A DNA stretch of 64,000 bases from Pseudomonas sp. UYIF39 (GCF_029963765.1 NZ_JALBYU010000005.1:186001-250000); one strand, 5' to 3'. Positions 15,960 to 25,096 are shown, counted from the stretch's first letter. Translations and numbers: made by a program. The notes: generated by a model from the sequence alone, not told the origin.

Positions 15960-17861
15960 ATGCAGCGTTCCATTGCCACCGTGTCCTTGAGCGGTACCCT
16001 GCCGGAAAAACTTGAAGCCATCGCCGCCGCCGGTTTCGACGGGGTGGAAATTTTCGAGAACGACCTTCTCTACTACGACGGCAGTCCGCGGGAAATCAAA
16101 CAGATGTGCGCCGATCTCGGGATCGCGATCACGCTGTTTCAACCTTTCCGGGATTTCGAGGGCTGCCGCCGCGACCGCCTGCCGCGCAACCTAGAGCGGG
16201 CCGAGCGCAAGTTCGACCTGATGCAGGAACTGGGCACGGACCTGGTGCTGGTGTGCAGCAACGCCTCGGCCGACGCCATCGGTGATGAACAGATTTTAGT
16301 CAACGATTTGCGCCTGCTGGCCGAACGCGCCGGTGCCCGTGGTTTGCGGATCGGCTACGAAGCGCTGGCCTGGGGCCGCCACGTGAACACTTATCAACAG
16401 GTGTGGAACATCGTCCGTCAGGCCGATCACGCGAGCCTCGGCGTGTTGCTGGACAGCTTTCACACGCTGTCGCTCAAGGGCGATCCGAGCGCGATTGCCG
16501 AGATCCCCGGCGACAAGATTTTCTTCGTGCAAATGGCCGACGCGCCGATCCTGGCCATGGACGTGCTGGAGTGGAGCCGGCATTTCCGCTGTTTCCCGGG
16601 CCAGGGCGAATTCGATCTGCCGGGTTTTCTCGCGCCGATCATCAAGAGCGGTTACACCGGGCCGTTGTCGCTGGAGATCTTCAACGACGGCTTCCGCGCC
16701 GCGCCGCCACGGGCCAATGCCGCCGACGGTTTGCGCTCGTTGCTGTACCTGGAGGAGAAAACCCGCGAGCGTTTTGCGCAAGAAGCCACACCACCGGTCT
16801 CTATCGACATTCTGTTCGAGACGCCCCAGGCCAGCGAGTACAACGGCATCGAGTTTCTTGAATTTGCCGTGGATGAAAGCCTTGGCGCCAAGCTCTCGAA
16901 TTGGCTGGAGCGGCTGGGATTCGTCAAGGCAGGGCAACATCGTTCCAAGAGCGTGAGCCTGCTGCGTCAGGGCGATATCAACCTGATCCTTAACTCCGAA
17001 CCCTATTCCTTTGCCCACAGTTTTTTCGAAGCTCACGGCCCCTCGCTGTGCGCCACCGCCGTGCGGGTCAAGGACAGCGCCAGTGCGCTGGCCCGGGCCG
17101 TGGCTTATAAAGGTCAGCCGTATCGCGGGCTGGTTGGGCCCAATGAGCTGGAGCTCGCCGCCGTGCGCGCGCCGGATGGCAGCCTGATTTATCTGGTGGA
17201 CCAGGACGCCGACGTCTACGGCACCGACTTCAATCTGCAACCCGCCGCCGTGGCCAGTGGCGGCCTCAAGCGCATCGACCATATGGCCATGGCGCTGCCG
17301 GCCGACAGCCTCGACAGTTGGGTGCTGTTCTATAAAAGCCTGTTGGATTTCGAAGCCGACGATGAAGTGGTGCTGCCTGACCCGTACGGTCTGGTAAAGA
17401 GTCGGGCGCTGCGCAGCCGGGACAGTTCGATCCGCTTGCCGCTGAATATTTCCGAGAACCGCAACACCGCGATCTCACACGCGCTGTCGAGTTATCGCGG
17501 CTCCGGTGTGCATCACATCGCCTTCGATTGCGACGACATCTTTGCTGAAGTCAGCCGGGCCAAGGAGGCGGGCGTACCGCTGCTGGATATCCCGCTCAAT
17601 TACTACGATGACCTCGCCGCGCGGTTCGATTTCGACGACGAGTTCCTCAGCGAACTGGCCTATTACAACGTGCTCTACGACCGCGATGCCCAAGGTGGCG
17701 AGCTGTTCCATGTGTACACCGAACCGTTTGAAGGGCGGTTCTTCTTTGAAATTATCCAGCGCAAGAATGGCTACGCAGGTTACGGAGCAGCCAACGTCGC
17801 GGTGCGACTGGCGGCCATGGCCAAGTCTCGAAGCGGTGCCGTACGTCAGGCAAAGTTGTAG
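15960..17861 (+). CDS. quiC: 3-dehydroshikimate dehydratase fused to an HPPD-like domain (QuiC1 type)
   Basis: A 633-aa fusion. Residues 1-290 form the TIM-barrel dehydratase that turns 3-dehydroshikimate into protocatechuate. Metal ligands Glu134 (YEALAWG), Asp165 (LLDSFH), Gln191 (FFVQMADA) and Glu239 (LSLEIF) fall at the positions I recall for P. putida QuiC1, which fixes the start at ATG 15960 rather than the upstream GTG at 15756. Residues about 300-633 resemble 4-hydroxyphenylpyruvate dioxygenase, with a His441, His518/519, Glu597 metal triad; the activity of that domain is uncertain. It diverges from the MFS importer. Confidence 0.93.
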   Translation: MQRSIATVSLSGTLPEKLEAIAAAGFDGVEIFENDLLYYDGSPREIKQMCADLGIAITLFQPFRDFEGCRRDRLPRNLERAERKFDLMQELGTDLVLVCSNASADAIGDEQILVNDLRLLAERAGARGLRIGYEALAWGRHVNTYQQVWNIVRQADHASLGVLLDSFHTLSLKGDPSAIAEIPGDKIFFVQMADAPILAMDVLEWSRHFRCFPGQGEFDLPGFLAPIIKSGYTGPLSLEIFNDGFRAAPPRANAADGLRSLLYLEEKTRERFAQEATPPVSIDILFETPQASEYNGIEFLEFAVDESLGAKLSNWLERLGFVKAGQHRSKSVSLLRQGDINLILNSEPYSFAHSFFEAHGPSLCATAVRVKDSASALARAVAYKGQPYRGLVGPNELELAAVRAPDGSLIYLVDQDADVYGTDFNLQPAAVASGGLKRIDHMAMALPADSLDSWVLFYKSLLDFEADDEVVLPDPYGLVKSRALRSRDSSIRLPLNISENRNTAISHALSSYRGSGVHHIAFDCDDIFAEVSRAKEAGVPLLDIPLNYYDDLAARFDFDDEFLSELAYYNVLYDRDAQGGELFHVYTEPFEGRFFFEIIQRKNGYAGYGAANVAVRLAAMAKSRSGAVRQAKL

Positions 17862-17963
17862 GGAAATCGTAAACACGGGTACAAACCGCCGCCGCGCGAC
17901 TTCCTTCACTGTGCGGCGCGGCCCATAATCGCCCACCTGTGCAGTGATGGCCGTGAGCCCGCA

Positions 17964-18641
17964 ATGACGATAACTTCAGAACTCTCCGCAGCGCCTGACG
18001 AGCCGATTGTCGAGCCGCGCAAGAGTCGCAAGAACAACCCGGAAAAGACCCGCGAGAACATCCTTCAAGAAGCCATTGTCGAGTTCGTCCAGCAGGGGCT
18101 TTCCGGCGCTCGCGTCGATGCGATCGCCGAGCGCATCCACACCTCAAAACGCATGATCTATTACTACTTCGGCAGTAAGGAACAGCTCTACGTCGAGGTG
18201 CTGGAGAAACTCTACGGCGATATCCGTAGCACCGAAAACCGTTTGCACCTGACCGAACTGGCGCCGGTGGAAGCGATTCGGCGGCTGGTGGAATTCACTT
18301 TCGACCACCATGATCACAACGTCGATTTTGTGCGGATTGTCAGCATCGAGAACATTCACAACGCTGAATATGTGAAGCGCTCCGATGCGATCAAGGCGAT
18401 GAACAACACCATTCTCGATTCACTGGGCGAGATTTTGCGTCGCGGTGCTGAGGAAGGTGTGTTCCGCTCCGGGCTCGAGCCGTTGGATGTGCATCTGCTG
18501 ATCAGCTCGTTCTGCTTCTATCGCGTGTCGAACCGCCATACTTTCGGTGAGATCTTTCAGATCGACTTGCCGGACGAAAGTATTAAGCAGCGTCATCGAG
18601 AGATGATTTGCGAGTCGGTTTTGAAGTATTTGCAGGCCTGA
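17964..18641 (+). CDS. TetR/AcrR family regulator of the quinate/shikimate cluster
   Basis: A 225-aa TetR-family repressor. The HTH (GARVDAIAERIHTSKRMIYYYFGSKE, in parts) is preceded by a basic, Pro/Glu-rich N-terminal extension of about 30 residues. The C-terminal domain is of the TetR_C type with FVRIVSIENIHNAEYVKRS. It sits between quiC and the convergent dehydrogenase/dehydroquinase pair and likely binds the palindromes upstream of quiC and aroQ. The effector, perhaps a pathway intermediate, is not known from sequence. Confidence 0.88.
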   Translation: MTITSELSAAPDEPIVEPRKSRKNNPEKTRENILQEAIVEFVQQGLSGARVDAIAERIHTSKRMIYYYFGSKEQLYVEVLEKLYGDIRSTENRLHLTELAPVEAIRRLVEFTFDHHDHNVDFVRIVSIENIHNAEYVKRSDAIKAMNNTILDSLGEILRRGAEEGVFRSGLEPLDVHLLISSFCFYRVSNRHTFGEIFQIDLPDESIKQRHREMICESVLKYLQA

Positions 18642-18674
18642 TGTGGGGTGAGGGGATTGCCCCCTCGCCACATC
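18640..18674. terminator. stem-loop between tetR and the dehydrogenase gene
   Basis: GATGTGGGGTGAGGGG pairs with CCCCTCGCCACATC around an ATTG loop, between convergent genes. Stem of about 14 bp with a single mismatch or bulge; no strong T-tract. Confidence 0.6.
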
Positions 18675-18677
18675 CGT

Positions 18678-19541
18678 TCAGCCATTCATGCTCTGAAAAT
18701 GCTCCAGCATTCGCTGCGCATCCGGCACCACGCCGCTGAACAATTCAAACGCCTTCACCGCCTGAAACACGGCCATGTTGCCGCCATCCAGCGTTCGGCA
18801 ACCCAACGCGCGGGCGTTGCGCAGCAGTTCGGTTTCCAGCGGGAAGTAAACGATCTCCGCCACCCATAACTCACCTCGAAGCAGTTCCACCGGCACTGGC
18901 ATGCCCGGCAGTTTTTTCATGCCCATGGGGGTGGTGTTCACCAGACCGTCAGCCTGGGCCAGGGTGCTCGGTAAGTCATGGCCCGCCACAGCCCGGCCGA
19001 CGCCGAAATGTTGATTGAGATTGTCCGCCAGGCTCTGGGCGCGGCTGATTTCCACGTCGAAAATGTTCAGCAGCTGTACGCCTTCACTCAAAAGGGCATG
19101 GGCCACTGCCGCGCCAGCGCCACCGGCACCCATTTGCACGACGCGCTCAAGGGCAACGCCCTTCAAGCCACGACGGAAACCTTCGGCGAACCCCAGGCAA
19201 TCGGTGTTGTGGCCGATGCGTTTGCCGTCCTTCAGCACGACCGTGTTCACCGCCCCAATGCCTCGTGCTTCCGCAGACAATTCGTCGAGCAGCGGGATGA
19301 TCGTCTGCTTGCACGGAAAGGTGATGTTCAGGCCGGTGAAGTTCATGCGTTCGGCGGCCATCAACAGGTCGGGCAGAGCGCCACTGTCGAGTTTCAACTG
19401 GTCCAGATCGATCAGGCGATAGAGGTAACGCAAACCCTGGGCATCGCCTTCATGCTCGTGCAGCGCCGGGGTGCGGGAAGCCTGGATGCCGGCGCCGATC
19501 AGTCCGGCCAGTACAGCGGTGGTCTGAGTCACGGCGTTCAC
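18678..19541 (-). CDS. quinate/shikimate dehydrogenase (NAD-type AroE paralogue)
   Basis: A 287-aa AroE-fold enzyme. The substrate loop reads [16 protein letters not shown], the Ser-Arg-Thr form of catabolic quinate/shikimate dehydrogenases rather than the SxSP form of biosynthetic AroE. Catalytic Lys (NITFPCKQ) and Asp (HNTDCLGF) are present. The nucleotide motif is GAGGAGAAV, and the residue after the second strand is Asp (NIFDVEIS), which favours NAD over NADP. The GTG at 19541 overlaps the aroQ stop (GTGA); a second GTG at 19532 is possible. Confidence 0.87.
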   Translation of the reverse strand: MNAVTQTTAVLAGLIGAGIQASRTPALHEHEGDAQGLRYLYRLIDLDQLKLDSGALPDLLMAAERMNFTGLNITFPCKQTIIPLLDELSAEARGIGAVNTVVLKDGKRIGHNTDCLGFAEGFRRGLKGVALERVVQMGAGGAGAAVAHALLSEGVQLLNIFDVEISRAQSLADNLNQHFGVGRAVAGHDLPSTLAQADGLVNTTPMGMKKLPGMPVPVELLRGELWVAEIVYFPLETELLRNARALGCRTLDGGNMAVFQAVKAFELFSGVVPDAQRMLEHFQSMNG

Positions 19542-19978
19542 CCCTTCAAACGTTGGCTGAAATGTTCCAGCGCCAGGCGATAGCCGTGGCTGCCGAAACC
19601 GGCCATCACTGCCGTGGCGATGGCCGACACAAAGGAGTGGTGGCGGAAGGGCTCGCGGGCATGAACGTTGGACAGGTGGACTTCGATCACCGGCAGTTCG
19701 CTGGCGACCAACGCATCGCGGATCGCGACTGAGGTGTGGGTCCAGGCAGCCGGGTTGATGACGATCCCGGCGCAACGGCCGCGGGCGGCGTGAATCCAGT
19801 CGAGCAGTTCGCCTTCATGATTGGTCTGGGGAAACTCCACCGCCAGGCCGAACTCTTCGGCGGCACGACCGCACATCGCTGAGATGTCGGCCAGGGTTTC
19901 GTGGCCGTAAGTCGCCGGCTCACGGGTGCCGAGCAGGTTCAAATTCGGGCCGTTGAGCACCAGAACGATAGGGGGCAT
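19538..19978 (-). CDS. aroQ: type II 3-dehydroquinate dehydratase
   Basis: A 146-aa dodecameric-type dehydroquinase interconverting 3-dehydroquinate and 3-dehydroshikimate. Family motifs: [18 protein letters not shown] with the catalytic Tyr, [29 protein letters not shown], and [17 protein letters not shown]. It is the first gene of an operon with the dehydrogenase (4-bp overlap). In this cluster the role is catabolic, linking quinate to QuiC. Confidence 0.94.
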   Translation of the reverse strand: MPPIVLVLNGPNLNLLGTREPATYGHETLADISAMCGRAAEEFGLAVEFPQTNHEGELLDWIHAARGRCAGIVINPAAWTHTSVAIRDALVASELPVIEVHLSNVHAREPFRHHSFVSAIATAVMAGFGSHGYRLALEHFSQRLKG

Positions 19979-20042
19979 TGGGGTCTCTCCACTTATTATT
20001 TTTGGCGTTGGCCGAGGGTTTCAGCCTGTGGAGATAAATTGT

Positions 20043-20056
20043 ACTAGCTAGTTAGT
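20043..20056. promoter_or_regulatory. shared cluster operator, copy 2 (upstream of aroQ)
   Basis: On the minus strand ACTAACTAGCTAGT, a 14-bp palindrome with one mismatched pair, 65 bases upstream of the aroQ ATG. It overlaps a plausible promoter (TTGACC just upstream, TACAAT just downstream on the minus strand). It matches the quiC-upstream site (15813-15826) in both half-sites ACTA and TAGT. Confidence 0.55.
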
Positions 20057-20119
20057 TTGGTCAATTGAAGAGGCGTTTCTCAAGGTTAATGTGTGCGGTG
20101 ATCGGACGGTTTCGGCTTT

Positions 20120-21031
20120 TCAGCGGGGGAGATGCTCCACCAGAAAATCGATGAACGCCCTTAACCGCAACGGCATATGGCGAGTTTGCGGATAGAGCAG
20201 GGTGAACGGTCGCGAGCGTCCACCATAAGGCTTGAGCACTTCCACCAGCGAGCCATCGGCCAGTTCGTTTTCGACGATGAAGCGATAGGTCTGGAACAGT
20301 CCTGCGCCATGTTTGGCCAAGGTCACGCCGCCCAGCACATCGTCGGAACAACTGAGATTGCCCTCGGCCAGAATCTCCCGGTGCACGCCATTGTCGTTGA
20401 ACAGCCAGGCAATCCGCCGACCGCTGCTGGGCAATTCGTACTGGATGCACTCGTGCTGTTTAAGGTCATCCAGCGTTTGTGGAATGCCCGCGTGCTTGAG
20501 GTAGTCAGGACTGGCAATCATCACCAGCGCGGCGTCTTCCAACTGTCGGGCGATCAGGCCTGAATCCGGAATCGCCCGCACGCGGATCGCCATGTCATAG
20601 CCTTCGCCGACGAAATCGATGTTGCGATTGCTGATGTGCGACTCGACTTTCACCGCTGGAAAGCGTGCCCGAAAAGCCGGCAACAACGGCAGGATCCGGT
20701 GATGGGCATAGGTGGTGGGAATGCTGATGCGCAAGGTGCCGGAAGGCTGTTGCTGCTGACCCATGACCTCGCGCTGGGCCTCGACCAGTTGCGCCAGCGC
20801 CTGGCGACACTCCTCGTAGTACCGTCGACCACTGTCGGTCAGTTTGACGCTGCGGGTGGTGCGGGCGAACAACCGCACGCCCAGGCGTTCTTCCATGCGC
20901 GACACTGAGCGGCTCACGGCTGCGGGCGTCACGCCGGCCACCAGCGCGGCAGCGGTAAAACTGCCGGCTTCGGCTGCCAGACAAAACAGTTCGATGCTGC
21001 CCAGCTGAAGATCGTCGAATTGTCGCTGCAT
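20120..21031 (-). CDS. LysR family transcriptional regulator
   Basis: A 303-aa LysR regulator: N-terminal HTH at residues about 10-70 (FCLAAEAGSFTAAALVAGVT, PAAVSRSVSRMEERLGVRLF) and a periplasmic-binding-like effector domain (about 95-300) of the CrgA/DmlR-like group. It is divergent from a small tautomerase gene across 133 bp, so control of that gene is likely. The inducer is unknown. Confidence 0.9.
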   Translation of the reverse strand: MQRQFDDLQLGSIELFCLAAEAGSFTAAALVAGVTPAAVSRSVSRMEERLGVRLFARTTRSVKLTDSGRRYYEECRQALAQLVEAQREVMGQQQQPSGTLRISIPTTYAHHRILPLLPAFRARFPAVKVESHISNRNIDFVGEGYDMAIRVRAIPDSGLIARQLEDAALVMIASPDYLKHAGIPQTLDDLKQHECIQYELPSSGRRIAWLFNDNGVHREILAEGNLSCSDDVLGGVTLAKHGAGLFQTYRFIVENELADGSLVEVLKPYGGRSRPFTLLYPQTRHMPLRLRAFIDFLVEHLPR

Positions 21032-21164
21032 GATTGATTACACCGGGGATCAAATGAAGTGTGTGAGTCAGTATTTATCAGATGCCTGCACACAGATACA
21101 GTGAGTCCGTGAGAAGCAGCGGCAAGCACTAAGCCTTTCTTAACCAGCAAGCAGGAGAAGCAGC

Positions 21165-21371
21165 ATGCCTTTCGTCAGCGTACGTATTACCCGCGATGGT
21201 GTGACCCGGGAGCAGAAGGCCCAGGTCATCGCTGAAATCACCGACACCTTGAAGCGCGTCCTTGGTAAGCCTCCAGAGCTGACCCACATTGTGATCGAGG
21301 AAGTCGATACCGATAACTGGGGGTATGCGGGCATCACCACCACCGAATATCGAAAAAACCAGTCGGGTTGA
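21165..21371 (+). CDS. 4-oxalocrotonate tautomerase family protein
   Basis: A 68-aa tautomerase. After loss of Met1 the N-terminal Pro (MPFVSVRITRDG) would be the catalytic base; an Arg near residue 9-12 fits the family. Length and the VTREQKAQVIAEIT helix agree with 4-OT enzymes. The natural substrate is unknown. It is divergent from the LysR gene and followed by a clear rho-independent terminator. Confidence 0.9.
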   Translation: MPFVSVRITRDGVTREQKAQVIAEITDTLKRVLGKPPELTHIVIEEVDTDNWGYAGITTTEYRKNQSG

Positions 21372-21389
21372 TTTCCAGACAAGCCAAGA

Positions 21390-21415
21390 CAGCCGTCCTC
21401 GGGACGGCTTTTTTG
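21390..21415 (+). terminator. rho-independent terminator after the tautomerase gene
   Basis: AGCCGTCC-TC-GGGACGGCT followed by TTTTTTG: an 8-bp GC-rich stem and a T-tract starting about 20 bases after the tautomerase stop. Confidence 0.9.
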
Positions 21416-21567
21416 TAGGCGCGAGGAAAGGATTGCTTACCATTTTGCGGTGTTATCCACCGGCCCGAGCCGAGCCTTGACGCTAGTCTCAAAAGTCGCA
21501 GTGATGATTCAACACAGCGCCAGTTATCGGATTTTCCAGGGAATGTCGGGTCTTCGGGCTCATTAAC

Positions 21568-21583
21568 CTAACGGATGGGTTAG
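21568..21583. promoter_or_regulatory. inverted repeat over the ribosome-binding region of the DUF4160 gene
   Basis: CTAAC (21568-21572), six bases GGATGG, GTTAG (21579-21583); the repeat ends two bases before ATG 21585, so it covers the likely ribosome site. It could be an operator for autoregulation or an RNA hairpin. Confidence 0.5.
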
Positions 21584-21584
21584 C

Positions 21585-22013
21585 ATGAGATTATTCAGCT
21601 TCAAAGGGTTTTCAATGGTGATCATGTTGCGCGATGAGCACTGCCCGCCGCACGCACATGTGGATGCCGGAACCTGGAGTGCGCGCTTCAAATTCAGCTT
21701 CTGGCACAACAGCGTCGAGCTGTGGGACGTGGTTCCTCATTCTCGCAGGCCACCTGTGGCGGTGCTGGAAGGGTTGCGTCACGCGCTCGGACAACCCGCT
21801 CATTTGCGCCGCGCTCGGTGTATCTGGTGGGACAAGCTGCACACGGTCTGCCTCGATCATCAGATATGGGACTGGCAAACCAGCGAAGTCGTGGTGGTGA
21901 AAAGGGTCGCCAGTACGACCTGCATGATTGGCTCGGCTTGCTATGAGCCTGAGACGAACAAGACCCTACTGGCGCTGATGGGCGCTCCGGAGGGCGTGGA
22001 GATCGAACTATGA
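21585..22013 (+). CDS. DUF4160 domain-containing protein
   Basis: A 142-aa protein whose first 80 residues match DUF4160, with the hallmark DEHCPPHAHVDAG segment (a His/Pro cluster of the HCPPHxH type). The remaining residues include two Trp-rich segments (RCIWWDKLH, IWDWQTSE) and a CMIGSACYEP stretch. It overlaps the DUF2442 gene by four bases (ATGA at 22010). DUF4160-DUF2442 pairs occur widely and have been suspected of being toxin-antitoxin-like, but I know of no proven function. Confidence 0.8.
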   Translation: MRLFSFKGFSMVIMLRDEHCPPHAHVDAGTWSARFKFSFWHNSVELWDVVPHSRRPPVAVLEGLRHALGQPAHLRRARCIWWDKLHTVCLDHQIWDWQTSEVVVVKRVASTTCMIGSACYEPETNKTLLALMGAPEGVEIEL

Positions 22014-22456
22014 AAACGATAACAGCAAAAATGTTGGTGGATCGGCCCGTAACCGAAGCCGTGCTGGATGAAGCCATCCAGCGTGGCCAAGTGCGCCACA
22101 AAGGCGGCCTGCAAGCGACTTCGGTGACCTTTGTGGAACCGTGCCTGGCGGTCGGTTTCATTGATGGCAGTGGCGTGTTGTTGCCCGTGCAGCACTATCC
22201 GGAGTTCGATGATTTCGACGTCGAAGATTTCGCAGACCTGAAAGTCGGCTTTTCCGGGACAGCCCTTTGCCATGAGGGCAAGGATCTGCAGGTTTCCATC
22301 GCCGGGATGATTTCAGCCAGCAAGCCGCTGATGGATATGGCCGCGTCGGTCATCGCCTCACGTAATGGTCGCCAAAGCAGCGCCGCCAAAGCAGAGGCCG
22401 CGCGGGCGAATGGCCGTAAGGGCGGGCGTCCGCGCAAGACAGATATCACCCTTTAA
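22010..22456 (+). CDS. DUF2442 domain-containing protein
   Basis: A 148-aa protein: DUF2442 in the middle (residues about 35-90) and a basic C-terminal tail (AKAEAARANGRKGGRPRK) that looks like an AT-hook-like DNA-binding segment. It overlaps the DUF4160 gene by four bases and is probably translationally coupled to it. The basic tail suggests it is the DNA-binding partner; this is inference. Followed by a hairpin shared with convergent trmA. Confidence 0.8.
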   Translation: MKTITAKMLVDRPVTEAVLDEAIQRGQVRHKGGLQATSVTFVEPCLAVGFIDGSGVLLPVQHYPEFDDFDVEDFADLKVGFSGTALCHEGKDLQVSIAGMISASKPLMDMAASVIASRNGRQSSAAKAEAARANGRKGGRPRKTDITL

Positions 22457-22462
22457 GCACGC

Positions 22463-22492
22463 ACAAAAAAGCCGTCGTGATGACGGCTGATT
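22463..22492. terminator. terminator between the DUF2442 gene and trmA
   Basis: AGCCGTCGTGATGACGGCT stem-loop flanked by AAAAA on the left, which gives a T-tract for the minus-strand trmA transcript. It is weaker for the plus strand. Confidence 0.85.
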
Positions 22493-22510
22493 TGTATCGG
22501 GTATTGGCAA

Positions 22511-23590
22511 TTACCGGCGGGTCAACAACACCCCGGATTCCATGTGGTGGGTCCACGGGAACTGATCGAACATTGCGCATCGGGTGATGCGATGGGTGTC
22601 GTGCAACTGGGCGATGTTGGCCGCCAGGGTTTCCGGGTTGCAGGAGATGTAGAGGATGTTGTCGAAGCGACGGGTCAGCTCGCAGGTATCCGGGTCCATG
22701 CCGGCACGAGGCGGATCGACGAAGACGCTACCGAACTCGTAGCTCTTCAGATCGATACCGTGCAGACGACGGAACGGACGAACTTCGTTCAGGGCTTCGG
22801 TCAGCTCTTCGGCGGACAAGCGCACCAGGGTGACGTTATCCACAGCGTTTTCGCTGAGATTACTCAACGCGGCGTTGACCGACGCCTTGCTGATTTCGGT
22901 GGCCAGCACTTTGCGTACTCGCGTCGCGAGCGGCAAGGTGAAGTTGCCGTTGCCGCAATACAGCTCCAGCAAATCGTCGGAGCGATCGCCGAGTGAGTCG
23001 TAAGCCCAGTTGAGCATCTTCTGGTTCACGGTGCCGTTGGGCTGGGTGAACGCGCCTTCCGGCTGGCGATAACTGAAGGTGCGGCCGCCGACGTTCATCT
23101 GCTCGACCACGTAATCTTGACCGATCACTTCGCGTTTACCCTTGGAACGGCCGATGACGCTGACGTTCAGGTCGGCTGCCAGTTTCGACGCCGCCGTGTG
23201 CCAGTGCTCGTCCAGCGGGCGGTGATAGCACAGCGTGATCATCGCATCGCCGGCCAGAGTGGTCAGGAACTCCACCTGAAACAGCTTGTGGCTCAGGGCC
23301 GCACTGGCTTGCCATGCCGCTTTCAGTTGCGGCATCAACTCGTTGATGCGCAGGCTGGCGATCGGGAATTCTTCGATCAGGATCGGCGTGCGCTTGTCTT
23401 CCTGGGAAAACATCGCGTAGTGACGCTCGCCGGCTTCGCGCCACAGGCGGAATTCGGCGCGCAGGCGGAAGTTTTTCAGCGGCGAGTCGAACACCGCAGG
23501 TTCTGGCGCACCGAACGGGGCCAACAGGTCACGCAGGCGCGCGACCTTCTCTTCGAGCTGAACGGCGTAAGCCTTGGAATCAAAAGTCAT
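22511..23590 (-). CDS. trmA: tRNA (uracil(54)-C5)-methyltransferase
   Basis: A 359-aa SAM-dependent enzyme making ribothymidine at tRNA position 54. Motifs: SAM site [20 protein letters not shown], and the catalytic Cys in [13 protein letters not shown] near the C-terminus. There is no Fe-S cluster Cys set, so it is TrmA and not RlmD. ATG 23590 overlaps the stop of the upstream NCS2 permease gene (ATGA), so the two are coupled. Monomer length is typical. Confidence 0.94.
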   Translation of the reverse strand: MTFDSKAYAVQLEEKVARLRDLLAPFGAPEPAVFDSPLKNFRLRAEFRLWREAGERHYAMFSQEDKRTPILIEEFPIASLRINELMPQLKAAWQASAALSHKLFQVEFLTTLAGDAMITLCYHRPLDEHWHTAASKLAADLNVSVIGRSKGKREVIGQDYVVEQMNVGGRTFSYRQPEGAFTQPNGTVNQKMLNWAYDSLGDRSDDLLELYCGNGNFTLPLATRVRKVLATEISKASVNAALSNLSENAVDNVTLVRLSAEELTEALNEVRPFRRLHGIDLKSYEFGSVFVDPPRAGMDPDTCELTRRFDNILYISCNPETLAANIAQLHDTHRITRCAMFDQFPWTHHMESGVLLTRR

Positions 23591-24882
23591 GCGTTGAACC
23601 AACCCAACTTGATCACGAACAGAATCGACAGAATCACCAGTGCCGGGTTCAGCTCACGGCCGCGGCCGGACAGCAACTTGATCGCGGTCCAGGAGATGAA
23701 ACCGAAGGCGATGCCGTTGGCGATGGAATAAGTGAACGGCATGGCCAGAGCAGTGACCACGACCGGTGCGGCGACGGTGATGTCGTCCCAGTCTATTTCG
23801 GCCAGGCCGGATGTCATCAGTACCGCGACGAACAGCAGCGCAGGTGCGGTAGCAAAGGGTGGAATACTGGCGGCCAATGGCGAGAAGAACAGCGCCAACA
23901 GGAACAGAATCGCCACGACAACGGCGGTCAGGCCGGTGCGGCCACCGGCGCTCACGCCGGCTGCGGATTCGATGTAGCTGGTGGTGGTCGAAGTGCCCAG
24001 CAGCGAACCGGCCATGGCCGCGGTACTGTCGGCGATCAGGGCGCGACCCATTTTCGGCATGTGGCCGTCCTTGCCCATCAGGCCCGCGCGCTTGGCAACG
24101 CCGATCAGGGTGCCGGAGTTGTCGAACAGATCGACGAACAGGAAGGCGAAAATCACGCTGAACAGCCCGATGTCCAGGGCGCCCTTGATGTCCAGTTGCA
24201 GGAAGGTCGGGGCCAGTGACGGTGGCATCGACATCACGCCGCCGAACGGGGTGAAGCCCATGAGGATCGAAACGATGGTCACCGCCAGAATGCCAATCAG
24301 TACCGCGCCGCGCACTTTCAATGCTTCAAGGGCCACTATCAGGGCAAAGCCGAGGGTCGCGAGGATCGGGGCCGGTTGTTTCAAATCGCCGAGGCCGACC
24401 ATGGTTGCCGGGTTGCTCACCACGATGCCCGCGTTATGCAGGGCTATCAGGGCCAGGAACAGACCGATACCGGCGGCAATCGCCGAACGCAGCGGCAACG
24501 GGATGCTGTTGATGATCCATTCGCGGATGCGGAAGATCGACAGCAGGAAGAACAGCACCGCCGAGATGAATACCGCACCCAGCGCTACTTGCCAGGTGTG
24601 GCCCATGTGCAGGACCACGGTGTAGGTAAAGAAGGCGTTCAGGCCCATGCCCGGCGCGAGAGCGATCGGGTAGTTGGCGATCAGGCCCATCACCGTGGAG
24701 CCGATGGCGGCTGCCAGACACGTGGCGACGAACACCGCGCCCTTGTCCATGCCGGTCTCGCCGAGGATGCTCGGGTTGACGAACAGAATGTAGGCCATGG
24801 CCAAAAAGGTCGTGACGCCCGCCAGTATCTCGGTCCGCACGTTGGTGTTGTGTGCCTTGAGTTGAAACAGCCTTTCCAGCAT
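23587..24882 (-). CDS. NCS2 family purine permease (AzgA-like)
   Basis: A 431-aa transporter of the AzgA-like (COG2252) subgroup with about 13-14 helices. Signature segments: [20 protein letters not shown] near the N-terminus, [15 protein letters not shown], and the [21 protein letters not shown] region that lines the substrate site. It likely imports adenine, guanine or hypoxanthine with protons. Its last codon overlaps trmA. The leader holds a 9-bp inverted repeat. Confidence 0.88.
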   Translation of the reverse strand: MLERLFQLKAHNTNVRTEILAGVTTFLAMAYILFVNPSILGETGMDKGAVFVATCLAAAIGSTVMGLIANYPIALAPGMGLNAFFTYTVVLHMGHTWQVALGAVFISAVLFFLLSIFRIREWIINSIPLPLRSAIAAGIGLFLALIALHNAGIVVSNPATMVGLGDLKQPAPILATLGFALIVALEALKVRGAVLIGILAVTIVSILMGFTPFGGVMSMPPSLAPTFLQLDIKGALDIGLFSVIFAFLFVDLFDNSGTLIGVAKRAGLMGKDGHMPKMGRALIADSTAAMAGSLLGTSTTTSYIESAAGVSAGGRTGLTAVVVAILFLLALFFSPLAASIPPFATAPALLFVAVLMTSGLAEIDWDDITVAAPVVVTALAMPFTYSIANGIAFGFISWTAIKLLSGRGRELNPALVILSILFVIKLGWFNA

Positions 24883-24901
24883 GTCTGCTCCCCGTGGCGC
24901 G

Positions 24902-24960
24902 CCAGGCGCCGTGAATGTATCGACCTCAACAGCAAAGCACAGACCGCTGCTGGCGCCTGG
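24902..24960. other. inverted repeat in the NCS2 permease leader
   Basis: CCAGGCGCC (24902-24910) and GGCGCCTGG (24952-24960) are exact complements with a 41-base loop, just upstream of the permease ATG (24882). It could fold in the leader mRNA. I cannot match it to a known purine riboswitch. Confidence 0.4.
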
Positions 24961-25096
24961 TAATTTTCTGTGGGTCGGAAAAAGCCGCGCATCATACCAG
25001 CCGCGTGGGGCTATGGCTGCTTATGGCTGCGATCGTCGTCGATGTTTTGCGGTAAAGCCAAGTGCGCCATACTGCGCGCTGATTTTGGGGGGACTT

